NCBI GenBank assembly: GCA_027531395.1
Contig: JAPZRO010000003.1
Coordinates: 310,001-374,000, forward strand
Direction of reading: 5' to 3'
Origin: Porphyrobacter sp.
GTDB taxonomy: Bacteria > Pseudomonadota > Alphaproteobacteria > Sphingomonadales > Sphingomonadaceae
DNA: 64,000 nucleotides
Each line of letters starts with the position of its first letter. The stretch's first letter is position 1. Below are positions 1 through 7,886 of this stretch, in pieces. Position numbers and translations under genes: made by a program. Under the pieces are notes generated by a model that saw only the letters and a list, made by a program, of their open reading frames with translations, was not told the origin of the DNA and ran no database searches.

Positions 1-83
1 TCGTCTTCCTCGCCAGCGACGAGGCGAGCTTCACCACCGGCTGCGATTTCACCGTCGATGGCGGCGGCAGCATCAGGAGCTGA
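1..83 (+). CDS. C-terminal end of a short-chain dehydrogenase/reductase (partial)
   Basis: Only the last 26 residues are inside the window, read in the third frame and ending at TGA 81-83. They show the classical SDR tail: a 'VFLASDEASFTTG' helix-turn followed by 'FTVDGGGS', the conserved segment near the substrate loop and C-terminus of the family. The stop is one base from the ATG of the next gene, so the two are almost certainly co-transcribed. Substrate cannot be judged from this fragment. Confidence 0.8.
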   Translation, partial: VFLASDEASFTTGCDFTVDGGGSIRS

Positions 84-84
84 C

Positions 85-840
85 ATGGCAGAACAACCCG
101 CCACCCGTATCGACGCGCATTTCATTGCTGCGGGCAAGTATCACGATATCGACTATCCGCGGCTCGAGATCCTCAAGCTGCTGGCCGAGCATCCGCACAT
201 CCGCACCACCGTGGCGGCGGACTATTCGGGTCTCGAGCGGCTCGACCAATGCCGCTTCCTCATCACCTATACCTGCGACCTCATGCCGACCGTGGAACAG
301 GCCGCGCAATTGAAGGCGTGGGTGGCCAAGGGCGGCAAGTGGATGGCGCTGCACGGCACCAATTCGATCCTCGTCTTCACCGCCGAAGGCCTCGTCGATG
401 CACCGGATGATCGCCCCGACGTGATGGAAATGCTCGGCACCCAGTTCGTCGCCCACCCGCCGATCGACAAGTTCCCGGTCGAGGTGGTCAACAAGGATCA
501 CGAGCTGACCCGCGGGATCGAGGATTTCGAAGTGGTCGACGAGCTCTACCTCTCCAAGACCACCGCGCCGATCGACACGCTGATGCAGACCACCTTCGAA
601 GGCGAGGCGACCGGCTTCACGCGAAGCCAATGGCCCAAGACGACCGTACCTATCGTTTATACGAGGGATATCGGCGCGGGCCGGATCGTTTACAACGCGC
701 TCGGTCACTGCCGTGGGCATTACGATCTGCCCGGCATGGCCGATTTCTACCCGCACAAGGAAATGTGCGCCTGGAATTACGATGTCTATTATGACCTCCT
801 GCGGCGATCGATCCGCTGGGCCATGAGAGACGGGGCCTGA
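85..840 (+). CDS. ThuA-like domain protein
   Basis: A 251-residue protein of the ThuA/trehalose-utilisation class, a glutamine-amidotransferase-like fold. The supporting motifs are 'WMALHGTN' near residue 88 and a C-terminal 'YNALGHCRGHYD' block; ThuA proteins typically carry such paired His/Gly motifs. An in-frame GTG 27 bases upstream would overlap the previous gene, so ATG 85, one base after that gene's stop, is preferred. ThuA-like proteins often accompany sugar or polyol dehydrogenases, but this one lies with acyl-CoA and ring-oxygenase genes. It may process a glycosylated or lactone-type substrate; that role is inference. Confidence 0.75.
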   Translation: MAEQPATRIDAHFIAAGKYHDIDYPRLEILKLLAEHPHIRTTVAADYSGLERLDQCRFLITYTCDLMPTVEQAAQLKAWVAKGGKWMALHGTNSILVFTAEGLVDAPDDRPDVMEMLGTQFVAHPPIDKFPVEVVNKDHELTRGIEDFEVVDELYLSKTTAPIDTLMQTTFEGEATGFTRSQWPKTTVPIVYTRDIGAGRIVYNALGHCRGHYDLPGMADFYPHKEMCAWNYDVYYDLLRRSIRWAMRDGA

Positions 841-878
841 ACCGCCCGACTGACGACGACGAACGGGATCGATACGAC

Positions 879-2087
879 ATGGACATGGACTTCTCCCCCG
901 AGGACATCGCCTTCCGCGAAGAAGTGCGCGCGTTCCTTAAGGACAATCTGCCCGATCGCCTGCGCGACGGTGCGCGGCGCACGCCGGGGGTGTTCGTCGA
1001 GCCCGATATCGGGATGGAATGGCACCGCATCCTCTACAAGCAGGGCTGGGTTGCCCCGCACTGGCCCAAGGAAGACGGCGGCACCGGCTGGACCCCGACG
1101 CAGAAGTTCATCTTCGAGAAGGAATGCGCGCTCGCCGGCGCGCCGGCGCTGGCGATCCTCGGCCTGCGGCTTGTCGGCCCGGTGATCTGCCACTTCGGCA
1201 CCCCGGAGCAGAAGGCACGCTTCCTGCCCGGCATCCTGTCGGGCGATGATTACTGGTGTCAGGGCTATTCCGAGCCGGGCTCGGGTTCCGACCTTGCGAG
1301 CCTCAAGACCAGTGCGCGCCTTGAGGGTGACGAATATGTCATCAACGGCTCCAAGATCTGGACCACCCACGCCCACCACGCCGACTGGATCTTCGCGCTG
1401 GTGCGCACCGATGCGAGCGTGAAGAAGCAGCAGGGGATCAGCTTCCTGCTGGTGCCGATGGACCAGCCGGGCGTGGAAGTGACCCCGATCTACTCGATGT
1501 CGGGCGATCACGAGGTCAACGCGGTGTTCTTCACCGATGCCCGCACCCCCGCCTGCAACCGCATCGGCGACGAGGGCGCAGGCTGGACCATCGCCAAGTT
1601 CCTGCTCGAGAACGAGCGCGGCGGATCGTGCTACGCCCCGCGCCTGCTCCAGAGCATCGACCGACTCGAGAACCTCGCCCAGACCCAGCCTTCGGGTGTT
1701 AACGGCGCGCTCGCGCATGATCCGCGCTTCCGCGACCGGCTCGCACGCGTCAGGCTCGAGGCCGAGGCGCTGGAAGTGACCGAGCTGCGCATCCTCGCCG
1801 AACTCGCCAAGGGCCGCGCGCCGGGGCCGCAGACCTCGCTGGTCAAGCTGCTGGGCTCGAACATCGGCCAGAAGATCGATGTGCTGCGGCTCGAACTGCT
1901 CGGGCCGGACGCGCTGCAACTGCCGCTCGAACGTCCGCTCTACGGCAACGAGGCGCCCGAGCCGGTCGGCAGCGAATATGCCCAGACCGCGATGGGCAAG
2001 TATCTCAACAACCGCGCCTCGACGATCTTCGGCGGCTCGGACGAGGTGCAGAAGAACATCATCGCCAAGACCGTGCTGGGGCTCTGA
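879..2087 (+). CDS. acyl-CoA dehydrogenase family protein
   Basis: A 402-residue flavoenzyme expected to desaturate an acyl-CoA at the alpha-beta position and pass electrons to ETF. It has the full ACAD layout: an N-terminal helical domain, the FAD/substrate signature 'QGYSEPGSGSD' at residues 128-138, the beta-domain 'GSKIWTTHAH' at 157-166, and a C-terminal helical domain ending in 'GGSDEVQKNIIAK'. Length is normal. It starts 38 bases after the ThuA-like gene and is followed 33 bases later by a dienoyl-CoA reductase-like SDR, so it fits a small plus-strand beta-oxidation operon. Its partner etfBA lies about 30 kb away at 32.5-34.2 kb. Confidence 0.92.
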   Translation: MDMDFSPEDIAFREEVRAFLKDNLPDRLRDGARRTPGVFVEPDIGMEWHRILYKQGWVAPHWPKEDGGTGWTPTQKFIFEKECALAGAPALAILGLRLVGPVICHFGTPEQKARFLPGILSGDDYWCQGYSEPGSGSDLASLKTSARLEGDEYVINGSKIWTTHAHHADWIFALVRTDASVKKQQGISFLLVPMDQPGVEVTPIYSMSGDHEVNAVFFTDARTPACNRIGDEGAGWTIAKFLLENERGGSCYAPRLLQSIDRLENLAQTQPSGVNGALAHDPRFRDRLARVRLEAEALEVTELRILAELAKGRAPGPQTSLVKLLGSNIGQKIDVLRLELLGPDALQLPLERPLYGNEAPEPVGSEYAQTAMGKYLNNRASTIFGGSDEVQKNIIAKTVLGL

Positions 2088-2120
2088 TCGGGCCCGCCCT
2101 CTCTCAGGAAAAACGAAAAG

Positions 2121-3023
2121 ATGGACGTATCGAAGCTGATGTTCCGCGAAGGCCTGATGGCGGGCGAGCGGATCCTCGTCACCGGCGGCGGCACGGGGCT
2201 GGGGCGCGAGATGGCGGAAGCCTTCCTCAAGCTCGGCGCGACGGTCTACATCTGCGGGCGGCGGCAGAACAAGCTCGATGAAACCGCTGCCGAACTCACG
2301 GCGCTGCACGGCGGCAAGATCGTGGGGCTCGCCTGCGACATCCGCGATCCCGACGCGATCCACGCGATGGTGGACGCGATCTGGGCCGATGGCGGGGCGC
2401 TGACCGGCGTCGTCAACAACGCCGCGGGCAACTTCATCAGCCGCACCGAGGACCTGTCGGTCGGCGGCTTCAACGCCATAGCCGACATCGTCATGCGCGG
2501 AACCTTCTACGTCACGCTCGACATCGGCAAGCGGCTGATTGCCGAGAAGAAGAAGGCAAGCTTCCTCTCGATCCTCACCACCTGGGTGTGGTCGGGCAGC
2601 GCCTTCGTGGTGCCGAGCGCCATGTCCAAGACCGCGATCAACGCCATGACCCAGAGCCTTGCGACCGAGTGGGGCCGCTATGGCCTCCGCTTCAATGCCA
2701 TCGCCCCGGGGCTGTTCCCGACCAAGGGGATGAGCGCGCGCCTCTCGCCCGGCGGACAGGGCGGCAACTCCAAAAACGACCTCAACCCGATGGGTCGGGC
2801 GGGCGAGATGCACGAGCTTGCCAACCTCGCGGTGTTCCTGATGGGGCCGGGGGCGGAGTATGTGAACGGCCAGACCATCGCCATCGACGGCGCAGGCTTC
2901 CAGGCCAATGGCGGCACCTTCTACCCGATGCTCCACGCGCTCGGCGATGCCGAGTGGGAAGCGATGCGCGCCATGATCAAGGGCACCAACGAGAAGGACA
3001 AGTCCGAGCGGACGGTCGGCTGA
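2121..3023 (+). CDS. SDR family, 2,4-dienoyl-CoA reductase-like
   Basis: A 300-residue Rossmann-fold oxidoreductase. The cofactor loop 'TGGGTGLG' lies at residues 21-28 and 'NNAAGN' at 99-104. The usual YxxxK pair is absent: the Tyr position is Ser166 ('PSAMSK', Lys170). The surrounding 'FVVPSAMSK' and 'ATEWGRYGLRFN' closely resemble mitochondrial DECR1, which also lacks the standard SDR Tyr. It probably reduces a 2,4-dienoyl-CoA or similar conjugated CoA ester with NADPH, an auxiliary step for unsaturated side chains. It is the last gene of the plus-strand block, and its stop sits one base from the convergent synthetase stop. Confidence 0.85.
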   Translation: MDVSKLMFREGLMAGERILVTGGGTGLGREMAEAFLKLGATVYICGRRQNKLDETAAELTALHGGKIVGLACDIRDPDAIHAMVDAIWADGGALTGVVNNAAGNFISRTEDLSVGGFNAIADIVMRGTFYVTLDIGKRLIAEKKKASFLSILTTWVWSGSAFVVPSAMSKTAINAMTQSLATEWGRYGLRFNAIAPGLFPTKGMSARLSPGGQGGNSKNDLNPMGRAGEMHELANLAVFLMGPGAEYVNGQTIAIDGAGFQANGGTFYPMLHALGDAEWEAMRAMIKGTNEKDKSERTVG

Positions 3024-3024
3024 G

Positions 3025-4638
3025 TCAGCCCGCCGCCCCCTCGGCGAGGGCCTGCGCGGTCTTGTAGTCGGGCTTGCCGTTGTTCAGCCTGAGCGAAGTG
3101 TCGGTGATCACGTAAAGGCGCGGAATCTTGTAGCCGGCGAGCCCTGCGCGGGCATGGGCGTCAAGCGCAGCCTCGTCTACCGCGCTCTCCGGTTGCACCA
3201 CGGCCACCACCTTGCGCCCGAACCGCGGATCGGGAAGGCTGACGACGCGCACGTCCTTTACCGCCGGATGATCGAGCAGCACCGCCTCGACCTCCTCGGG
3301 GAAGACCTTCTCGCCCCCGGTGTTGATGCACATGTTGTCGCGGCCGATGAATTCGAGCGTGCCGTCGGAAGCCCAGCGCGCGCGGTCGCCGGTCATCAGC
3401 CAGCGCTTGCCGTCGATCACCGGGAAGGTCTGCGCGTTCTTCTCGTCCTCGCCGAGATAGCCGATCGGCAGCGGGCCGGTGCGCGCGACGATGCCGACCC
3501 CTTCGGTGCCGGGGAGGATTTCCCTGAGGTTCTCGTCAAACAGCTTCGTCTCGCGGCCCGGCAAGGGCTGGAACTTGCCTCCGCCGCTGGAACCCTGTGC
3601 GGTGGTGATGACGATGCCGGTGCCCGAGCTTTCGGACGAACCGAGCGCATCGACGATCATCAGCGACGGATGGTGTGCGATCAGTCGCTGCTTCAGCGCG
3701 GGCGAGAACACCGCGCCCGACGACGTGATCGAGCGCAAGGACGCCAGTACCTCCGCTCCGTCGCCTCGCGCATCGAGCCGGTCGGCAAGCGGCAGGGCAA
3801 AGGCGTCACCGACGATGAAGATGCCCCGCGCGCCGATCCGCTTGACCTCGTCGAGCGCCAGATCGGCATCGAATTTCGGCCCCGGCAGGAGCGCCAGTGT
3901 CCCGCCTTTCAGCAGGTGAATCACCGCGGTGAACTGCCCCGCCCCGTGCATCAGCGGCGACAGCAGCAGCAGCGGCGAGGAGCTGGCCGGATGCTCCGGG
4001 CCGATCGCGGCGGCCTGCGCCACCTGCTCCTCGAGGCTGCCGACAATCAGCGGCGGCGTGCCGGGAGGGCGCTGCCACAGCCCGATGTTGAACGCGCCCC
4101 AGGCCTGATCCATCGGCCACATCACCGCCTTGGGCATTCCCGTGGTGCCGCCGGTCGCGGTGAGGAACAGGGCCTCGGGGTCTTGATGGATTGCGAAGCC
4201 TTCCGGCACTTCACTGGCACCCAGCGCTGCCCAGTCATCGCTCCCGACGTCGATGGTCAGCGAGCCCTGCGGCATCGCCTCGCGCCCGATTTCGGCAAAA
4301 TCGCTCTCGGTGAACAGCGCCTTCAGGCCGAAGCGGGTGAAGATGTCGGCCAGCTCACGCGCTTTGTAGTGGTAATTCACATTGACCGGCACCACGCCCG
4401 CCTTCACGCAACCAAAATAGGCGAGCAGGTAGTCGGGGGTGTTGCGCAGCATCTGTCCGGCAATGTCGCCGGGCTGCAATCCGCGCGCGGCCAGGCCTGC
4501 GGCGATGCGGTCGGTGATCTGGTCCAGCTCGCCCCAGCTGACGAAGCGGTCGCCATGCACCAGCGCCGGGCGATCGGGCGGGATGGCCCCGGCCAGAGCC
4601 TTGAGCACCACCCCGAAATTCGCGCCCGCAAAGCCCAT
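3025..4638 (-). CDS. AMP-dependent acyl-CoA synthetase/ligase
   Basis: An ANL-superfamily enzyme that activates a carboxylic acid as acyl-AMP and then acyl-CoA. Visible motifs are the P-loop 'TATGGTTGMPKAVM', the adenylate region 'GSSESSGTG', 'MTGDRARW', the hinge 'GRDNMCINTGGEKVFPEEVE' and the catalytic-lysine block 'NNGKPDYK' near the C-terminus. An upstream ATG at 4659 is possible. The ATG at 4638 is preferred because AAGGAG lies nine bases before it. The length (about 537 residues) matches fatty/aromatic acyl-CoA ligases. The gene converges on the dienoyl-CoA reductase and diverges from a LuxR-type regulator, which suggests local control. Confidence 0.92.
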   Translation of the reverse strand: MGFAGANFGVVLKALAGAIPPDRPALVHGDRFVSWGELDQITDRIAAGLAARGLQPGDIAGQMLRNTPDYLLAYFGCVKAGVVPVNVNYHYKARELADIFTRFGLKALFTESDFAEIGREAMPQGSLTIDVGSDDWAALGASEVPEGFAIHQDPEALFLTATGGTTGMPKAVMWPMDQAWGAFNIGLWQRPPGTPPLIVGSLEEQVAQAAAIGPEHPASSSPLLLLSPLMHGAGQFTAVIHLLKGGTLALLPGPKFDADLALDEVKRIGARGIFIVGDAFALPLADRLDARGDGAEVLASLRSITSSGAVFSPALKQRLIAHHPSLMIVDALGSSESSGTGIVITTAQGSSGGGKFQPLPGRETKLFDENLREILPGTEGVGIVARTGPLPIGYLGEDEKNAQTFPVIDGKRWLMTGDRARWASDGTLEFIGRDNMCINTGGEKVFPEEVEAVLLDHPAVKDVRVVSLPDPRFGRKVVAVVQPESAVDEAALDAHARAGLAGYKIPRLYVITDTSLRLNNGKPDYKTAQALAEGAAG

Positions 4639-4723
4639 CGCCGCAATCTCCTTCGTCATTTTCGCTAGCCCCCGCGCCCGCCGCTTTCCCCTAGGTAAAT
4701 TAAGAGGACATTCCGAAAAATTG

Positions 4724-4741
4724 CGCTAGTCTCGGCTAGCG
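4724..4741. promoter_or_regulatory. candidate operator, 18-bp inverted repeat between divergent genes
   Basis: CGCTAG and CTAGCG form perfect 6-base arms around a 6-base spacer. The site lies between the acyl-CoA synthetase (minus) and the LuxR-type gene (plus), about 30 bases before the regulator's start codon. Dyads of this size are typical sites for LuxR-type regulators, but no binding can be shown from sequence. Confidence 0.35.
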
Positions 4742-4771
4742 GGAAAACAAACGAGAGGAGCGAGGCTGACA

Positions 4772-5581
4772 ATGGCCCATAATGTTGTCGAGCTGCGGAC
4801 ACCGCAAGGCCGCGAATCCCTTGAGCAATTGCTCGATTCGGTGACGATCACCTGCCCCGAGGATATCCATGATGCTGCCGTCGCCCTCGCGCGAATCGCG
4901 CAGGAGCGCGGGATGCAGATCGCCGTGTGCGACGACATTTCTTCCAAGGAACCGATGGTCGATGCCGACGGCACGATCCTCAACGCCGATATCTTCCGCT
5001 GGCTCGACGATGGTGCACGCTGGTGGGAGGATCACCGCCTCGCGCTGCACTCGCCGCTGCCGCGCGCCTGCCGCTACGAAAGCGAGCCCTTCTGGGTCAA
5101 CCGCCACGGTTTCAACACCCGCTGGCGCAACCACTATCTCGCCGAGATCGACCTCGCCGATTTCGAGAAGCGCGCGCTGTGCAAGGCCGCGATCGTGATC
5201 CCGACGCACCTCCCCTTCGGCCAGATTTCGGCCAGCAGCTTCATCTCGATGGACCGCAACAAGGAAGACCTGTCGGCCGAGTTCGCCGAATATGGCGCGC
5301 TGTTCGCGATGGTGACGCGGTGCTTTGTCGCAGGCTACGTGCAGGCCCACCGCACCAAGCGGCGCATCCCGTCCGACTGCGTGCTCTCGAAGCGCGAGGT
5401 CGAGTGCCTGCGCTGGGCGGCGATCGGCAAGACCGACAAGGAAATCAGCATGATCCTCAACCGGTCGCACGCAACGATTCGCTACCACATCCACCGCGCG
5501 GGCGAGAAGCTGGACTCGGTGAACCGCGCCCAGACGATCTTCAAGGCGGGGCAACTGGGTTACCTTGGGGCGTCTGATTAG
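4772..5581 (+). CDS. LuxR-family transcriptional regulator (solo)
   Basis: A 269-residue regulator with a C-terminal GerE/LuxR helix-turn-helix from about residue 205: 'LSKREVECLRWAAIGKTDKE', then 'RSHATIRYHIHRAGEKL'. The Asp/Glu-rich 'GKTDKEIS' turn and the recognition helix are intact. The N-terminal 190 residues are compatible with an autoinducer-binding-like or other small-molecule domain, but the acyl-homoserine-lactone pocket residues are not convincingly visible. No luxI-type synthase is nearby, so it is a solo. Its place amid the catabolic genes, divergent from the acyl-CoA synthetase, makes it the likely local regulator. Confidence 0.88.
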   Translation: MAHNVVELRTPQGRESLEQLLDSVTITCPEDIHDAAVALARIAQERGMQIAVCDDISSKEPMVDADGTILNADIFRWLDDGARWWEDHRLALHSPLPRACRYESEPFWVNRHGFNTRWRNHYLAEIDLADFEKRALCKAAIVIPTHLPFGQISASSFISMDRNKEDLSAEFAEYGALFAMVTRCFVAGYVQAHRTKRRIPSDCVLSKREVECLRWAAIGKTDKEISMILNRSHATIRYHIHRAGEKLDSVNRAQTIFKAGQLGYLGASD

Positions 5582-5603
5582 GGAACGCGCCTCCGCGCGT
5601 TCC
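5582..5603. terminator. hairpin after the LuxR-type gene
   Basis: A perfect 9-base stem (5582-5590 with 5595-5603, GGAACGCGC/GCGCGTTCC) closes a 4-base loop immediately after the stop codon. No T-tract follows, so it would be a weak intrinsic terminator or an RNA-stabilising hairpin. Confidence 0.4.
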
Positions 5604-5639
5604 TCCTCGGTGCGTTTCGATCCCTGCGGGATCGAGCAC

Positions 5640-5665
5640 CTGCGGGCGGCCGGTCGGCCTTGCGG
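5640..5665. repeat. dispersed GC-rich repeat, copy 1
   Basis: This 26-base stretch, starting CTGCGGGCGGCCGG, matches 45613-45638 at 25 of 26 positions. Both copies sit just after genes, and each is followed by a small hairpin: here GCGGGCC/GGCCC, there CGGTCG/CGACCG. This points to a dispersed intergenic repeat that may act in termination. Confidence 0.6.
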
Positions 5666-5696
5666 GCCTTTGGCCCGAGGCCCCGCCAAAATTGTT

Positions 5697-5790
5697 CGTC
5701 ATTGCGAGCAAAGCGAAGCAATCCATGGCCAAACATTGCCGAATGTGAGGGTCCATGGATTGCCGCGCGGCTTTGCCGCTCGCAATGACG
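5697..5790. repeat. 94-bp interspersed palindromic repeat
   Basis: The ends are a perfect 13-base inverted repeat (CGTCATTGCGAGC at 5697-5709, its complement at 5778-5790). Inside is a second perfect 11-base inverted pair (GCAATCCATGG at 5718-5728, CCATGGATTGC at 5753-5763). The RNA would fold as one long imperfect hairpin. It lies between convergent genes (LuxR-type regulator and VOC protein). This is the style of the 'CGTCATTGCGAG' interspersed palindromes widespread in alphaproteobacteria. Confidence 0.75.
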
Positions 5791-5797
5791 AGAGAAG

Positions 5798-6334
5798 TTA
5801 ACCTAGCTTCCGCAGCGGCTCTGACCCATCCCAGCCGATCCCCGCCGCCTTGATCATCCCGAACAGGTCCGGGCCATCCTTGGCCTGCTCGAGAATCTCC
5901 ACCAGCGTCCCCGGGCCGCCACCGGCATCGACATAGATCGCCTTGCTGGTGCCGAAGGTGCCCTCGATCATGACCTCGGCCCCTTCCGCCTCGCATACGC
6001 TGCGCGCATGGGCAATGTCGTCGACCAGAATGCACACATGGTGCAGCCCGTTGCCGGTCGCGCCGTATTCGCCGGTATAGACGGACGGATGGTTGTCGCG
6101 CGGCCGGATCAGCTCGATCTGCAAGTCGCCCCAATAGGCCAGCGCCAGATCGAACACCGCATCGGTCGGTTGACCGCGGTATTTCATGCCGTCGAGGTGA
6201 ATGCCCTCGATGATGAAGAACGGCCCGACACCCATGACTTGCGTCCAGTGCTTCACCGCCGCGTCGAAATCCTCCGGCACGAAAGCCAGCTGCATGATGT
6301 CGCCCAAGGCGGCGATTTTTCCCGGCAGGCTCAT
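5798..6334 (-). CDS. VOC (glyoxalase/bleomycin-resistance/dioxygenase) family protein
   Basis: About 178 residues with the paired beta-alpha-beta-beta-beta units of VOC metalloenzymes. 'DIMQLAFVPEDFDAAVKHW' opens module one. 'GLHHVCILVDDIAHA' contributes a likely metal His in module two, and a terminal 'LVEILE' Glu is placed as a metal ligand. A longer reading frame extends to 6433, but the ATG at 6334 has a good GAGAGG ribosome site eight bases upstream and begins at the domain edge. It is divergent from the Rieske oxygenase and may act on its product as an epimerase, lyase or isomerase. A second VOC protein lies at 9430-9966. Confidence 0.85.
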   Translation of the reverse strand: MSLPGKIAALGDIMQLAFVPEDFDAAVKHWTQVMGVGPFFIIEGIHLDGMKYRGQPTDAVFDLALAYWGDLQIELIRPRDNHPSVYTGEYGATGNGLHHVCILVDDIAHARSVCEAEGAEVMIEGTFGTSKAIYVDAGGGPGTLVEILEQAKDGPDLFGMIKAAGIGWDGSEPLRKLG

Positions 6335-6423
6335 GTTCCTCTCCAATCCGATAGTGTGCCCTGCGTGCGAAGCTGTGTGATATTCTCCCGGCGAGACACT
6401 GCACAAAGTGCGAGGATGAGGGA

Positions 6424-6439
6424 CGAAGGTCACCCTTCG
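6424..6439. promoter_or_regulatory. hairpin in the 5' region of the Rieske operon
   Basis: CGAAGG and CCTTCG form a perfect 6-bp stem around TCAC, ending just before AAAGGA, the probable ribosome site of the oxygenase gene. It could be an operator dyad or a leader hairpin; nothing in the sequence decides which. Confidence 0.25.
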
Positions 6440-6456
6440 AAAGGACGCATCACCCG

Positions 6457-7881
6457 ATGAACGAGATCAAGGATATTGCCCGCGCCGATCGCTGCCCGGG
6501 GATCAGCTACACCGACATGCTGAATGGCGACACCCGCCGTCCGCCCGACTACCTGTTCAAGGAAACCACCATCGAGATGGGCGACGAGCCGCTGTCGGTC
6601 GCACCCTATATCTCGGAGGAATTCGCCCGCCTCGAACGCGAGAAGATGTGGCCCAACGTGTGGCTGTTCGCCGCGCGCGAGGACGAGCTGCCCGATCCCG
6701 GCGATACCGTGGTGTTCGACATTGCGGGCAAGAGCTTCCTGCTGATCCGCCAGAAGGACGGCAGCGTGAAGGCGTTCTACAACGCCTGTCTCCACCGCGG
6801 CCGCAAGCTGCGCACCGAGGGCGGCAATTCGGTGCAGTTGCGCTGTCCGTTCCACGGCTTCACCTGGCGCAATGACGGAAGTCTCAAGGAAATCCCCTGT
6901 TCGTGGGACTTCAAGCACCTCGAAGGCAAGGACATGGACCTGCCGCAGGCGCGCGTCGAACTGTGGCAAGGCTTCGTGATGATCACGGAGAACCACTCGC
7001 TGCCCGACTTCAAGACCTGGCTGGGCGAGCCGGCGAGCCATTACGAGCGCTACGACTTCGAGAACCGCTACACCGGCATGTGGGTGCAGAAGAAGATTCC
7101 CGCCAACTGGAAGGCCACGGCCGAGGCCTTCATGGAAGCCTGGCACTCGATCACCACCCACCCGCAGCTGCTCGCTTTCCTCGGCGATGCCAACACGCGC
7201 TATGATCTGATCGGCGATCACTTCAACCGCGCGATCACCCCCTCGGGCGTGCTCAGCCCGCACGTGAAGGGCAAGAATTCGGACTACGTGCTCGAGAAGA
7301 TGAACGAGTTCTCGGGCGGCAGCGACGCCAGCACCAACCGGCGATTCAACGCCAGCGGAACGACCGACGACTATGTCGCCGATGATCCGCTGGGCGCGCG
7401 CAAGATCCTCGCCGAGGCCGGGCGCAAGGGCTTTGCCGAGCAATATGGCTATGACTACTCGGACGCCTCGGACACCGAGATCCTCGACAACTTCACCTAC
7501 AACATCTTCCCCAATTTCTCGCCTTGGATCGGCTTCCTGCCGACCCTCGTCTATCGCTGGCTGCCGGGCGACACGCCCGACTGGTGCATCATGGAAATCC
7601 GCCTGCTGTTCCCGACGCCCAAGGGGCAGCCGCGCCCGCGCGCGGTGGCGCCGACCTATATCCCCGATGACCAACCCTTTGCCTGGGCGACCGACATCAT
7701 GGGCGCAGGGCTCGCCAACGTGTTCGATCAGGACATGGCCAACCTGCCCTTCGTGCAGGAAGGCATGAAGGCGATGAAGGACGGCCTGATGGAGCTCGGC
7801 CACTATCAGGACAGCCGGGTGCGGCATTTCCAGACCACCTTGAAGAAATATATCGACGGAGAGCTGCCCGCGGTTAAGTGA
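6457..7881 (+). CDS. Rieske 2Fe-2S ring-hydroxylating oxygenase, alpha subunit
   Basis: A 474-residue oxygenase component. The Rieske ligands are Cys111-His113 ('CLHRGR') and Cys130-His133 ('CPFHGF'). The mononuclear iron ligands are probably His230 and His235 in 'EAWHSITTHPQ'. The C-terminal half is the START-like catalytic domain. No beta subunit, ferredoxin or reductase gene is adjacent, so it is either a homomeric alpha-only oxygenase or borrows electron carriers encoded elsewhere. Its stop overlaps an alternative GTG of the next SDR, and it heads a plus-strand operon with SDR, TIM-barrel and VOC genes. The substrate is unknown; aromatic, diterpenoid or steroid rings are all possible. Confidence 0.93.
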   Translation: MNEIKDIARADRCPGISYTDMLNGDTRRPPDYLFKETTIEMGDEPLSVAPYISEEFARLEREKMWPNVWLFAAREDELPDPGDTVVFDIAGKSFLLIRQKDGSVKAFYNACLHRGRKLRTEGGNSVQLRCPFHGFTWRNDGSLKEIPCSWDFKHLEGKDMDLPQARVELWQGFVMITENHSLPDFKTWLGEPASHYERYDFENRYTGMWVQKKIPANWKATAEAFMEAWHSITTHPQLLAFLGDANTRYDLIGDHFNRAITPSGVLSPHVKGKNSDYVLEKMNEFSGGSDASTNRRFNASGTTDDYVADDPLGARKILAEAGRKGFAEQYGYDYSDASDTEILDNFTYNIFPNFSPWIGFLPTLVYRWLPGDTPDWCIMEIRLLFPTPKGQPRPRAVAPTYIPDDQPFAWATDIMGAGLANVFDQDMANLPFVQEGMKAMKDGLMELGHYQDSRVRHFQTTLKKYIDGELPAVK

Positions 7882-7886
7882 CGGCC

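Noticed and set aside
789-2936. 715-codon open frame on the minus strand opposite the acyl-CoA dehydrogenase and SDR genes
   Set aside because: It lies wholly antisense to two genes with clear motifs; its translation is Arg/Asp/Gly/His-rich low-complexity sequence typical of reversed GC-rich codons.
3018-3030. Palindrome GGCTGA-G-TCAGCC joining two convergent stop codons as a terminator
   Set aside because: A one-base centre cannot form a hairpin loop of that stem length; it more likely reflects facing TGA codons.
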